From Tessaracoccus aquimaris (GTDB lineage: Bacteria; Actinomycetota; Actinomycetes; Propionibacteriales; Propionibacteriaceae): a DNA stretch of 64,000 bases. This document shows positions 16,808 to 25,702 of this stretch, piece after piece. The position numbers and the translations under genes were made by a program. Within the stretch, counting starts at the first letter, position 1. Each line of letters starts with the position of its first letter. The notes beneath the pieces are model-generated. The model did not search any database, was not told the origin of the DNA, and worked only from the letters and a program-made list of their open reading frames with translations. Where the stretch lies: contig NZ_CP019606.1 in the NCBI RefSeq assembly GCF_001997345.1, forward strand, positions 1,798,001 to 1,862,000. Direction: 5' to 3'.

Positions 16808-19713
16808 TTCCAGAACAGGTCCTCGGCCACCTCGTGCGCCCTGCGCATCAGCCGACGGGTCTCGTCCTCGAGCCGCGACGCCTGCCGGGCGGGATAGCCG
16901 AGCACGTCTGCGACCGCGGCCAACTCGCGGGCGTCCGACGGGATGGAGTCGCTTGCCCTCCCCCGCACCAGCATCACCGCGTCGCGCAGTTGGCTTGCGC
17001 GCTGCCACGCATCCCTGAGTCTCGCGGCGCGTGGCTCGTCGACGATGCCGAGGTCGGCAAGCGCATTGAGCGCCTCGAGCGTTGCGGTGCTGCGCAACTC
17101 GGGGAAGTCATGGGCGTGGCGCAATTGGAGCAGTTGCACGGTCCACTCCACGTCGGACAGCCCGCCTGGGCCGAGCTTCAGGTGACGCTCCCGCGCCTCG
17201 CCGCGCGGGATGCGTTCCTTCTCCATCCGGGCCTTCAGCGTGCGGATCTCGCGCACCTGCTCGTCGGCCAGCCCGCCCTCGGGGTAGCGGAACCAGTCGA
17301 GCGCGTCGAGCACCTGCGCCGCCAGGTCGACGTCGCCAGCGCCGGGCCGGGCGCGGAGCAGAGCCTGCGCCTCCCACGTCGACGCCCACTTGGTGTAGTA
17401 GGCGGCGTACGACGACACGGTGCGCACCTGGGCGCCGCCCTTACCTTCCGGCCGGAGGTCGCTGTCAAGGACCAGTGCCGGGTCGGGTCCGGGCTTGCCG
17501 ACGATCTCGGCGGCGCGGCGCACCAGCGCGGTCGCCTTGGAGACCTCGTCCGAGCTGGACTCGTCGGGGATGACGAACATGGCGTCGGCATCCGAGGAGT
17601 AGCTCATCTCCCCTCCGCCCCAGCGCCCCATGGCGATCACGCCGACCGGAGGGGCGTCGATCTCGCGGCGGGCGAGGTACAGCCCCGCGTCGATGGTCGC
17701 CGACGCCAGGTCGCTGAGCGAGGTGCCGACGGCGTCCAGGTCGGCGAGGCCGAGCACGTCGGCGATGGCGATCCGGCACAGTTCTGCCCTGCGCAGCGCC
17801 CGCACCGAGGCGGCCGCCTTGTCCGGGTTGTCGTGTCGGGCCGCGGCGCGCTGCATGGCGGTGGTCAACTCGTCTGCCGACCTGGGGCGCAGTTCCTCGT
17901 TGCTCGCAAGCATCCGGATCATGTCCGGGGCGCGGCGCAGCAGGTCGACCACGTAGCGGCTCGATGAGGCGATCCGGGCGAGCCGGTGGGCCATGTAGCC
18001 GTCGTCGCGCATGGCGCGCAGGTACCAGGAGGCGGTGCCGAGGGCCTCGGAGAGTTGCCGGAACGCGAGGAGCCCGAAGTCGGGGTTCGGCCCCTCCGCG
18101 AACCAGCCGAGCATGGCGGGCAGCAGTTGGCGCTGGATCTCGGCGGCGCGGTCGGTGCCCCTGGTGAGCGCCTGGATGTGGCCGAGCGCCGCCTGCGGGT
18201 CCTTGAAGCCGAGCGCCCGCATCCGCGTCTTGGCGGCGTCTGGGGTCATCTTCAACCCGTCGGTGGAGACGGCGCTGACGGCGTCGAGCAGCGGGGAGAA
18301 GAACAGCCGCTGCTGCAGGGCGCGGACCCGCCTGGTCGACTCGCGCCACCGCTTGGTGACGTCGTCGGAATCGGTGTGGATCGAGCGGGCGATCTGCCCG
18401 AGCGCCGGCTCCTCGTCGGGCAGCAGATGGGTGCGCCTCAGCCGCCGAAGCTGGACGCGGTGTTCAAGCACGCGCTGCAACCGGTACGCGTCGGACATCT
18501 CGGCGCCGTCCGCGCGGCCGATGTAGCCGTTGTCGACGAGGGCGCGCAACCCGTCGAAGGTGCCACGGACACGGAGCCGCTCGTCGGCGCGGCCGTGCAC
18601 GAGTTGCAGCAGTTGGACGGAGAACTCCGTGTCGCGCAGCCCTCCCTTGCCGAGCTTGATCTCCCGGTCGGCCTGCTTGGAGGGGATCAGCGAGATCACC
18701 CGGTCGCGCATCGCGCGGACCTCGCCGAGGAAGTCGCCGCGCTCCCCCGCCTGCCACACCATCGGCCACACCAGGTCGACGAACGCCTGGCCCAGTTCCT
18801 CGTCACCGGCCGCAGGGCGCGCCTTCAGCATGGCCTGGAACTCCCAGTTCTTGGCCCACTTCTCGTAGTAGAGCCTGCTGCTCTCGAGGGTCCGCACGAG
18901 CGGACCCGCCTTCCCCTCGGGGCGCAGCGCCGGGTCGATCTGGAAGATGGTGCCCTCGGGGGTGTGGGCCGAGCAGATCCGCGCTTGCGCCGCGACGATC
19001 CGGGCACCGACTGCCGTGGCATGGTCGGCCCGGACTCCCTCGACAGGTTCGGCGACGTAGATCACGTCGACGTCGGAGATGTAGTTGAGTTCCTGGGCGC
19101 CGGTCTTGCCCATCGCGAGGATCGCGAGCCGCACCTGATCGGAGTCGGGCACCTCGGCGCGGGCATAGGCCAGGGAGGCCTGCAGCACCGCGTCGGCGAC
19201 GTGGGCGAGTTCCGCGGCGATGTCGTCGACGAGCAGCACTGGATTCTCGGCTGCCAGGTCGCGGGCGGCGATCTCGATCAGCGCAACCCGGTTCGCAAGC
19301 CGCAGCCGGTCGGGGTCGCCGTCCAGCGGGGCGTCGATGGGGCCGACGCGGTCCTCGAAGAACTCGCGCCACCCCGTCCTGCCTCGCGGCTGTGGCGCCT
19401 GCCGCAGCGCCTCGGCCTCCTCGGGGTGCCGCACCAGCGTCTGGGCGAGCACTGACGAGCCGCCGAGCACGAGCAGCAGCCGGGCCAGCCAGTCGGGGTC
19501 CGCGACGATCGCGTCGAAGATGGGCGACGTCGAGAGGCGTTCCAGGGCGTCGAGTGCCTGGTCGCGGTCGGCGACCGGGGCGAAGAGGGCGAGGTCGACG
19601 GGCGGCTCGGCGCCGAGGCGTTCCTGCCAGCGTTCCCAGATCCGCGCCGCGGAACTGGCCGACTCGAACCCTCGTCGGGCGAACTCCGCGCTTGGCGACT
19701 GGTACCTGGTCAC
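16804..19713 (-). CDS. glnE: Bifunctional glutamine synthetase adenylyltransferase/deadenylyltransferase
   Basis: 969 residues with two nucleotidyltransferase-like halves joined by a regulatory helical region. Each half has the catalytic glycine/aspartate block: AMGKTGAQELNYISDVDVIY near residue 205 and GRWGGGEMSYSSDADAMFVI near 700. Each also has the later LKLGKGGLRDTEFSVQLLQL / LKLGPGGLSDVEWTVQLLQL element. GlnE attaches AMP to the conserved tyrosine of GlnA to turn it down under nitrogen excess, and removes it under limitation. Both glutamine synthetase genes of the window are nearby. The N-terminal half removes AMP and the C-terminal half adds it in E. coli GlnE. Confidence 0.97.
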   Translation of the reverse strand: MTRYQSPSAEFARRGFESASSAARIWERWQERLGAEPPVDLALFAPVADRDQALDALERLSTSPIFDAIVADPDWLARLLLVLGGSSVLAQTLVRHPEEAEALRQAPQPRGRTGWREFFEDRVGPIDAPLDGDPDRLRLANRVALIEIAARDLAAENPVLLVDDIAAELAHVADAVLQASLAYARAEVPDSDQVRLAILAMGKTGAQELNYISDVDVIYVAEPVEGVRADHATAVGARIVAAQARICSAHTPEGTIFQIDPALRPEGKAGPLVRTLESSRLYYEKWAKNWEFQAMLKARPAAGDEELGQAFVDLVWPMVWQAGERGDFLGEVRAMRDRVISLIPSKQADREIKLGKGGLRDTEFSVQLLQLVHGRADERLRVRGTFDGLRALVDNGYIGRADGAEMSDAYRLQRVLEHRVQLRRLRRTHLLPDEEPALGQIARSIHTDSDDVTKRWRESTRRVRALQQRLFFSPLLDAVSAVSTDGLKMTPDAAKTRMRALGFKDPQAALGHIQALTRGTDRAAEIQRQLLPAMLGWFAEGPNPDFGLLAFRQLSEALGTASWYLRAMRDDGYMAHRLARIASSSRYVVDLLRRAPDMIRMLASNEELRPRSADELTTAMQRAAARHDNPDKAAASVRALRRAELCRIAIADVLGLADLDAVGTSLSDLASATIDAGLYLARREIDAPPVGVIAMGRWGGGEMSYSSDADAMFVIPDESSSDEVSKATALVRRAAEIVGKPGPDPALVLDSDLRPEGKGGAQVRTVSSYAAYYTKWASTWEAQALLRARPGAGDVDLAAQVLDALDWFRYPEGGLADEQVREIRTLKARMEKERIPRGEARERHLKLGPGGLSDVEWTVQLLQLRHAHDFPELRSTATLEALNALADLGIVDEPRAARLRDAWQRASQLRDAVMLVRGRASDSIPSDARELAAVADVLGYPARQASRLEDETRRLMRRAHEVAEDLFWN

Positions 19714-19750
19714 GGGGCCAGATTATCGGCCCGGCTATCCTGACCGGGAT

Positions 19751-20170
19751 ATGTTCAAGCCATCTCCCAAGGTCGTCGCCGCGCTGCGCGACCGCGTCGA
19801 CCCCGCCGCGCTGGAGATCGAACTGGCCCGCAAGCGCCCCGACCTGACGCGACTGCTGTTCTCCGCCGCGCGCGACGGCGAGCCGCTCGGCAGGGAGTTG
19901 ACGGCCGCGGTGTGCAGGGCGGGCTGCGCGCTACTCGGCGAGCGCCACCCAGGCGCGAGCATCGAGGTGCGGGTGCCGCCCTTCGCGGCGGTGCAGATCG
20001 GCTTCGAGACGGGCCCCAAGCACACGAGGGGCACGCCGCCCAACGTGGTGGAGTTGTCCCCCGAGACCTTCATCGACCTGGCCGTCGGCAGGCTCGCCTG
20101 GGGCGAGGCCGCGGTGCGCGCGAGCGGCGTGCACGCCGACGAGGTGAGCAGGGTCTTCCCGCTCACATGA
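19751..20170 (+). CDS. Sterol carrier family protein (actinobacterial, unknown ligand)
   Basis: 139 residues from the ATG at 19751; the longer open frame upstream is antisense to glnE. The C-terminal two thirds carry the sequence VRVPPFAAVQIGFETGPKHT and end with PETFIDLAVGRLAWGEA, a signature of small sterol-carrier-like proteins that stand next to glnE/glnA2 in many actinobacteria. No ligand or pathway is established for them. It overlaps the convergent glnA2 gene by 8 bases at the stops. The 37-base gap to glnE must hold both divergent starts. Confidence 0.75.
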   Translation: MFKPSPKVVAALRDRVDPAALEIELARKRPDLTRLLFSAARDGEPLGRELTAAVCRAGCALLGERHPGASIEVRVPPFAAVQIGFETGPKHTRGTPPNVVELSPETFIDLAVGRLAWGEAAVRASGVHADEVSRVFPLT

Positions 20171-21488
20171 TGCGGATGTGGCGCTCCAACTCCCACGGGG
20201 TGACCTGGCGGCGGTAGGCGGCGAACTCCTCGCGCTTGTTGCGCAGGAAGTACTCGTAGACGTGCTCCCCGAGCGTCTCGGCGACCAGTTCCGACTCCTC
20301 CATCAACCTGACGGCCTCGTCCAGGTTGTGCGGCAGTTCGCGGATGCCGAGCGCCTTGCGTTCGCGCTCGTTCAGCCGCCACGCCTCCTCCTCGGTCTCC
20401 GGGGGAAGCGGGTACTCCTCCTCGACGCCCTTGAGGCCCGCGTTGAGCATCACGGCGTAGGCGAGGTAGGGGTTCACCGCCGAGTCGACGGCGCGGTACT
20501 CGATGCGCGCCGACGACGTCTTGCCTGGCGTGAACTGCGGGATCCGCACCAGCGCGGAGCGGTCGGCCCTTCCCCAACAGGCGAACTGCGGGGCCTCGGA
20601 GCCGGTGACCAGGCGCTTGTACGAGTTGACCCACTGGTTCGTGACGGCGGTGATCTCCGGCGCGTGCCGCAGCAGGCCCGCGATGAAGTGCTTGGCCGTC
20701 TTCGACAGGTTGTACTGGTCGCTCGCGTCGTAGAAGGCGTTCGTGTCGCCCTCGAACAGCGACATGTGGGTGTGCATGCCGCTGCCTGCGTACTCGGAGA
20801 ACGGCTTGGGCATGAACGTCGCGTGCACGCCCTGGCTGACTGCCACCTCGCGGATCACGACGCGGAACGTCATGACGTTGTCGGCCATCGTGAGCGCGTC
20901 GGCGTAGCGCAGGTCGATCTCGTGCTGGCCGGGCGCGGCCTCGTGGTGGCTGAACTCGACCGAGATCCCCATCTGCTCCAGCATCGTGATGGCGTCGCGG
21001 CGGAAGTCTGTGCCGTCGCCCAGCGTGGTGTGGTCGAAGTAGCCGCCGTCGTCGAGGGGCTCCGGCGGCAGCAGGTTCCGCAGCAGGAAGAACTCGATCT
21101 CGGGATGGATGTAGTACGCGAATCCCATGTCGCTCGCCTTCTGCATCGCGCGCTTCAGCACGAAGCGCGGATCGGCGTAGCTGGGCGACCCGTCGGGCAG
21201 TTTGATGTCGCAGAACATCCGGGCTGTCGAGCGGCCCGCCTGACGCCAGGGCAACACCTGGTACGTCGACGGGTCGGGTGCCGCGACCATGTCGGACTCG
21301 TACACGCGCGCGAAGCCTTCGATCGCTGAGCCGTCGAAGCCGACGCCCTCGGCGATCGCGCCCTCCACCTCCGCGGGGGCGATGGCCACCGACTTCAGCG
21401 ACCCCAGCACGTCGGTGAACCAGAGCCTCACGAAGCGGATGCCGCGCTCCTCCATGGAGCGCAGGACGAACTCAGTCTGCCTATCCAT
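20163..21488 (-). CDS. glnA2: Second type I glutamine synthetase (GlnA2-like)
   Basis: 441 residues, shorter than GlnA at 6436 and of the alpha type. It carries the same core: GVGFDGSAIEGFARVYESD, HPEIEFFLLRN, SGMHTHMSLFEG and NPYLAYAVMLNAGL. The adenylylation-loop KDLY motif of beta-type GS is not present; at that place PLPPETEEEAWRLNERER is found, so GlnE is unlikely to modify it. In actinobacteria this gene usually lies beside glnE. GlnA2 can have weaker glutamine synthetase activity; related copies act on polyamines. The start is well placed with GACATGGATAGGCAG. Confidence 0.93.
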   Translation of the reverse strand: MDRQTEFVLRSMEERGIRFVRLWFTDVLGSLKSVAIAPAEVEGAIAEGVGFDGSAIEGFARVYESDMVAAPDPSTYQVLPWRQAGRSTARMFCDIKLPDGSPSYADPRFVLKRAMQKASDMGFAYYIHPEIEFFLLRNLLPPEPLDDGGYFDHTTLGDGTDFRRDAITMLEQMGISVEFSHHEAAPGQHEIDLRYADALTMADNVMTFRVVIREVAVSQGVHATFMPKPFSEYAGSGMHTHMSLFEGDTNAFYDASDQYNLSKTAKHFIAGLLRHAPEITAVTNQWVNSYKRLVTGSEAPQFACWGRADRSALVRIPQFTPGKTSSARIEYRAVDSAVNPYLAYAVMLNAGLKGVEEEYPLPPETEEEAWRLNERERKALGIRELPHNLDEAVRLMEESELVAETLGEHVYEYFLRNKREEFAAYRRQVTPWELERHIRIM

Positions 21489-21596
21489 GTCGCCAAGTGT
21501 GCCCGGCCCGTGTTACAGCCGCGTGACGACCCAGCCCGACACGCGGCCCTTGTCGTCGCGGGGAGTGCGCCCCCGGCGTCGCCTAGACTTGCCCGC

Positions 21597-22439
21597 ATGG
21601 CACAGCCGGGTTGGTACGCAGACCCCACGGCGCCCGACGGTCGGCGCTACTGGGACGGTCAGCGCTGGCTCGAGCCGACCCCCGAACCCAAGGGGTCGGG
21701 CACCTGGCTGTGGCTGGCGATCGCCCTGGTGGTCGTGGCGAGCATCGTGGCGGGCATGATCCTGTGGCCGCGGGACGGGCTGAGCTTCGGCGCCACCCCG
21801 GAGGACACCCGCAGCGCACGGCCGACGGGTAAGCAGTGGGACGAACGGGAGCCGACGGACACGCCGACCCCCACCCCCATCGAGTCGGGCTTCGGCGAGC
21901 CGATCACCTGCCCCTATTCCGATAGCTCCCCGCGCAGCGAGGTGCGCAGCGGCCGGCTCTCCGGCGGCGGGCTGTCCGTCGAGGCGCCCCGGGGCGAGTG
22001 GATCGAGTCGTCGGCCTACATCTCCTGGATGTACGAGGACAACTCGATGATCCGCTCCATCGCGCCGGGCTGGATCAGCAACGTCAACCTCGGCTACATC
22101 AAGGTCTCGGACGGCTTCTCCTCGTCGCTGTCGCAGGCCTCCGAGGAGTTCATGAGCTGCATGGCCTCCTCCGGCATGTTCGCCAGCTTTGAGCGCCGCG
22201 ACGTGCTGCGCAGCGAGGACTACAACGTCGACGGCAGGATCGGCTGGCGCTCGACGTCGAACATCTACGTCGCGAACCAGCGCCACCAGGGCATCGAGGG
22301 CGACACCGTCGACCTGGTGCTGGTGCCGACCGACGACAAGGACAAGATCGCCGTCTACGTGACCTGCGCCACGATCGACAAGCAGGACAACCAGGAGGAG
22401 GTCCGCAAGATGCTGGAGACCCTCCGCTGGGACGGCTGA
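21597..22439 (+). CDS. DUF2510 membrane protein with extracytoplasmic domain
   Basis: 280 residues. The N-terminus is the DUF2510 motif [20 protein letters not shown] with its tryptophans and prolines on the cytoplasmic side. One membrane helix follows (about residues 36-58), then a Pro/Thr-rich linker ([12 protein letters not shown]) and an outer domain containing several Cys ([22 protein letters not shown]). The function is unknown. The ATG at 21597 was chosen because it starts directly on the conserved motif; the frame upstream is antisense noise. The gene precedes map by 47 bases. Confidence 0.8.
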   Translation: MAQPGWYADPTAPDGRRYWDGQRWLEPTPEPKGSGTWLWLAIALVVVASIVAGMILWPRDGLSFGATPEDTRSARPTGKQWDEREPTDTPTPTPIESGFGEPITCPYSDSSPRSEVRSGRLSGGGLSVEAPRGEWIESSAYISWMYEDNSMIRSIAPGWISNVNLGYIKVSDGFSSSLSQASEEFMSCMASSGMFASFERRDVLRSEDYNVDGRIGWRSTSNIYVANQRHQGIEGDTVDLVLVPTDDKDKIAVYVTCATIDKQDNQEEVRKMLETLRWDG

Positions 22440-22486
22440 ACGCCGGTCTTCTGGCTCCTCAGCGGCACGGCACTAGACTGCAGGGT

Positions 22487-23335
22487 GTGAACCCCGTTAC
22501 CCCGCACACCGTCACCCCGATGCGCGACGTGCCGCGCTCGATCCAGCGTCCCGAGTACGTCGGAAAGCCCGCGCCCAAGCGCTACACCGGCTCCGACGTG
22601 CAGAGCGACGACGTGATCGAACGGATGCGCGAGGCGGGCCGGATCGGTCACAACGCCATGATGGAGGCATCGAAGGCGATCGCGCCGGGCGTCACGACGG
22701 ATGAGCTGGACCGGATCGCGCATGAGTACATGCTCGACCACGGCGCCTACCCGTCGGCGCTGAGCTACCGGGGCTTCCCGAAGTCGATCTGCACCTCCGT
22801 GAACGAGGTGATCTGCCACGGCATCCCGGACCTGCGCCCACTCGAGGACGGCGACCTCGTCAAGATCGACTGCACCGCGTTCAAGAACGGTGTCCACGGA
22901 GACAACTGTGCGACCTTCTTCTGCGGCGACGTCGACGAGGAGTCACGGCTGCTCGCCGAGCGCACCAAGGAGGCCATGAACCGCGCCATCCGCGCAGTGA
23001 AGCCGGGCCGCCCGATCTCCGTGATCGGCCGGGTCATCGAGGCCTACGCCAAGCGCTTCGGGTACGGAGTGATCCGCGACTACACCGGCCACGGCGTGCA
23101 CACCACGTTCCACTCGGGGCTGGTGATCCTGCACTACGACGAGCCGCGGCTCAACACGCTCATGCAGCAGGGCATGACGTTCACGATCGAGCCGATGCTC
23201 ACCCTCGGCACCCACGAGACAGAGCTGTGGGACGACGACTGGACCGTGGTGACCGCCGACGGCTCCCGCTGCGCCCAGTTCGAGCAGTCGCTGGTGGTGA
23301 CCGCCGACGGCGCGGAGATCCTGACCGCCCCCTGA
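22487..23335 (+). CDS. map: Type I methionine aminopeptidase
   Basis: 282 residues from a GTG start, with an N-terminal extension of about 40 residues compared with the E. coli enzyme, as in actinobacterial MetAP1c. All five metal ligands are visible: Asp in KIDCTAF, Asp in HGDNCATF, His in [11 protein letters not shown], Glu in FTIEPML and Glu in QFEQSLVV. The motif NEVICHGIP supplies the His for the active site. It removes the initiator Met from nascent proteins at the ribosome. The N-terminal stretch has PxxP-like prolines ([14 protein letters not shown]). Confidence 0.95.
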   Translation: MNPVTPHTVTPMRDVPRSIQRPEYVGKPAPKRYTGSDVQSDDVIERMREAGRIGHNAMMEASKAIAPGVTTDELDRIAHEYMLDHGAYPSALSYRGFPKSICTSVNEVICHGIPDLRPLEDGDLVKIDCTAFKNGVHGDNCATFFCGDVDEESRLLAERTKEAMNRAIRAVKPGRPISVIGRVIEAYAKRFGYGVIRDYTGHGVHTTFHSGLVILHYDEPRLNTLMQQGMTFTIEPMLTLGTHETELWDDDWTVVTADGSRCAQFEQSLVVTADGAEILTAP

Positions 23336-23350
23336 CCTCGGGAAAATCGT

Positions 23351-23378
23351 TGTCAACCTCATCGGGAGCCGTTTCGTA
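23351..23378 (+). promoter_or_regulatory. ECF-type promoter candidate upstream of the sigma factor gene
   Basis: TGTCAACC (23351-23358) and CGTA (23375-23378) are separated by 16 bases. This is the -35 AACC / -10 CGT pattern of ECF sigma factors, so the sigma factor may drive its own gene. Transcription would start within a few bases of the start codon, giving a leaderless or nearly leaderless mRNA. Confidence 0.5.
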
Positions 23379-23381
23379 GTG

Positions 23382-23909
23382 ATGGGTATGAAAGGCAACC
23401 AACCCGATGAGGCGTTCACCGGCTTCGTCTCCGCACACTCGCAGGCGCTGCGCCGCACCGCCTACCTGCTGACGGGCAACACGTCGACGGCGGAGGATCT
23501 CCTCCAGGACGCCCTCGTCAAGACATGGCTCGCCTGGAAGCGGGTCGAGCAGGCGACGGCCGCCGCTTACACCCGGCGGATCATGGTCAACCTGGCGACC
23601 GACCGGTGGCGCCGGAAGCGCTACGACACCGTCTCGGCCGACGTCGCGCAGTGGCGGCCCGATCCCGCCGCTGAGCGCGAGTTCGCCGCAACCGACGACA
23701 GGTCGTTCATCGTCCGACAACTCGCGGCGCTGAACCCGCGGGAGCGGGCGATCGTCGTGTTGCGCTACTACCACGACCTCTCCGAGGCCGACGTGGCCGA
23801 CTCCGTCGGCTGCTCGGTCGGCACCGTGAAGTCCACCTGTTCTCGGGCGCTGGCCCGCCTCCGCACCAGGGCCGAGGCCGCGCAGATCACCTCCAGGAGC
23901 ATCTCATGA
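23382..23909 (+). CDS. ECF RNA polymerase sigma factor (SigE family)
   Basis: About 175 residues. Region 2 is seen in YLLTGNTSTAEDLLQDALVK with the core-binding and DNA-melting helix, and region 4 in LNPRERAIVVLRYYHDLSEA, then VADSVGCSVGTVKSTCSRAL, the helix-turn-helix that reads the -35. There is no extra C-terminal domain. GTG at 23379, ATG at 23382 and ATG at 23388 are all possible starts; I prefer 23382 because the predicted promoter places the transcript start there. Its stop overlaps the next start (ATGA), so a partner protein is made with it. Confidence 0.88.
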   Translation: MGMKGNQPDEAFTGFVSAHSQALRRTAYLLTGNTSTAEDLLQDALVKTWLAWKRVEQATAAAYTRRIMVNLATDRWRRKRYDTVSADVAQWRPDPAAEREFAATDDRSFIVRQLAALNPRERAIVVLRYYHDLSEADVADSVGCSVGTVKSTCSRALARLRTRAEAAQITSRSIS

Positions 23910-24826
23910 CCCCCATGAACGAACCGGAACTGCGCCGGGAACTCTCGCAGATCGACGTGCCTACCCCCATCGACAACGCCTCGCTCGCCGCCTCCGTCAT
24001 CGGTCGGGGCCGCGGCATCAAGCGCCGCCGCGGCGCCATCGCCGCCGTCGTCGCGCTCGCAGTGGTCGCGGGCGGCGTCGGCGTCGGGATCGCCACCCTG
24101 CCCCGCCGGGACGCGCTGCCCGCCGAGCCGACGCCCACGCCGAGCATCACGGTCGTCCCGACGCCGAGCGCCTCAGCGCCGCCGGAGGTGACGCCCACCG
24201 CGCAGCCCCCCGCACCGGTGTGGACCGACCTGGAGCACCTGCCCGACAACGTCGGCAGCCTCGGCGACAGGGGCCTGCCGCTCGACCCGCGGGTCGGCGA
24301 GTCGTCCGACGAGGGCAGCGTCGAGCACGCGACCATGCAGTTGATGTGCCAGCAGGTCGCGTTCAGGCTCGAGGCGCTCGGCACCATCACCGGCGGTCGC
24401 ACGATCGTGGACAGCGCGCCGACCTCGGCCCAGTGGCAGTCGATCCTCGTCTTCGGTTCCGAGCAGGATGCCGCCGACTTCATGGCCCAGGCCCGAGGCA
24501 AGGCGCAGGAGTGCATGGCCGCGGGCACCACGCCCGCGGAACCGGTCGAGGGGGTGGAGGACATGTTCAACCGCTCCGTACCCGTCTACCACGACGACGA
24601 GACGCTCGGCACCGACGGGGTCATCTTCGGAAGCTACGCCGAGGTCAGCAACGACGGTGGCACCACCTTCGCTCCGGCCCCCGACGCCGTGATCACCTAT
24701 GTGGCGAGAGAGGCCAACGTGGTGGCCGTGGCTCAACTTGGCGGCGAGGGCGCGGGCGACATGTCAACAGAGCCCGGCATCGACGATGAACTCCGCACCG
24801 TGATCGGGCAGATCCTGGCCAAGTGA
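23906..24826 (+). CDS. Membrane protein partner of the ECF sigma factor (possible anti-sigma)
   Basis: 306 residues. A cytoplasmic N-terminus of about 45 residues (LRRELSQIDVPTPID) is followed by one membrane helix after IKRRRGAI, a Pro/Thr/Ser linker (EPTPTPSITVVPTPSASAPP) and an outer domain with two cysteines (LMCQQVAF, AQECMAAG). The layout and the ATGA overlap with the sigma gene are typical for SigE-family partners of actinobacteria, whose N-terminal part may bind the sigma factor. I see no zinc-binding HxxxCxxC motif of ZAS anti-sigma factors, so the anti-sigma role is inference from position. Confidence 0.65.
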   Translation: MTPMNEPELRRELSQIDVPTPIDNASLAASVIGRGRGIKRRRGAIAAVVALAVVAGGVGVGIATLPRRDALPAEPTPTPSITVVPTPSASAPPEVTPTAQPPAPVWTDLEHLPDNVGSLGDRGLPLDPRVGESSDEGSVEHATMQLMCQQVAFRLEALGTITGGRTIVDSAPTSAQWQSILVFGSEQDAADFMAQARGKAQECMAAGTTPAEPVEGVEDMFNRSVPVYHDDETLGTDGVIFGSYAEVSNDGGTTFAPAPDAVITYVAREANVVAVAQLGGEGAGDMSTEPGIDDELRTVIGQILAK

Positions 24827-24874
24827 CGACGCCCACGACGCCCCCTGACACCTCGCGCGTCGGGGGGCGTTGCC

Positions 24875-25702
24875 GTGGGCTATCGTGTGCCGGTGCCCAC
24901 CGTCGCCCGCCACGTCTCCAGCCGCCTCGAGGTCGAGGTCCGCGCCCAGGCCGATCTGATCTTCTCCGTCGCCGTCAGCGCCGATTACCCCGAGCTCGAG
25001 GAGAGCCTGACCTTCCGCGTCGGCGGCATCGAACTGGAACCGGAGGAGGTCGTCGCGCCGTCCGGCAGCAGGCTGCACAGGCTGCGTGAGACGCCCGTGG
25101 GGACGCTGGTGGTCGACTACCGCGCCGACGTGCTCGCCGCCGCGCCGGAGCCGCCGATGCTCGGTATCGACGAGATCCTCTACACGCGGCCGTCGCGCTA
25201 CTGCGACTCTGACCGGCTCGCCAACCTGAGCGGCACCCACTTCGCTGGCCTGACCGGCCAGGAGTTGGTCGCGTCGGTGCGCGAATGGGTGCACAGCAAG
25301 ATCGGCTACCGGCCCGGTTCCAGCCGCAGCATCGACGGGGCCCTCGACACCTATCTGACCCGCAACGGCGTCTGCCGCGACTTCTCGCACCTGGTGGTCG
25401 CGTTCCTGCGGGGCCTGAACCTGCCGGCTCGCTTCGTGTCGGTCTACGCCCCCGGCCTGCGCCCGATGGACTTCCACGCCGTGTCTGAGGTCTACGTCGA
25501 CGGGGCATGGCAACTGCTGGACGCGACCGGCCTCGCCCCGCGGGAGACGATGGTGCGGATCTGCACCGGGCGCGACGCGTCGGACACGGCGTTCATGACG
25601 ACGCTCGGCGGTCGCACCCGCCTCGCGTCGATGCGGGTCGACGCGTCGATCGACGGGGACCTGCCCGAGGACGACGGCCTGCGCCCCGTCGAACTCAGGT
25701 AG
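24875..25702 (+). CDS. Transglutaminase-like cysteine protease/peptidase protein
   Basis: 275 residues from a GTG. The transglutaminase-core triad is intact: Cys167 in NGVCRDFSHLVVAF, His in MDFHAVSEVYVDG and Asp in QLLDATG. The N-terminal 90 residues form a beta-rich domain of the type found in bacterial transglutaminase-like proteins. No signal peptide is seen, so it is cytoplasmic. It overlaps the next, convergent transglutaminase gene by 8 bases at the stops. Bacterial members act as peptidases, amidases or amide-forming enzymes; the reaction here is unknown. Confidence 0.85.
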   Translation: MGYRVPVPTVARHVSSRLEVEVRAQADLIFSVAVSADYPELEESLTFRVGGIELEPEEVVAPSGSRLHRLRETPVGTLVVDYRADVLAAAPEPPMLGIDEILYTRPSRYCDSDRLANLSGTHFAGLTGQELVASVREWVHSKIGYRPGSSRSIDGALDTYLTRNGVCRDFSHLVVAFLRGLNLPARFVSVYAPGLRPMDFHAVSEVYVDGAWQLLDATGLAPRETMVRICTGRDASDTAFMTTLGGRTRLASMRVDASIDGDLPEDDGLRPVELR

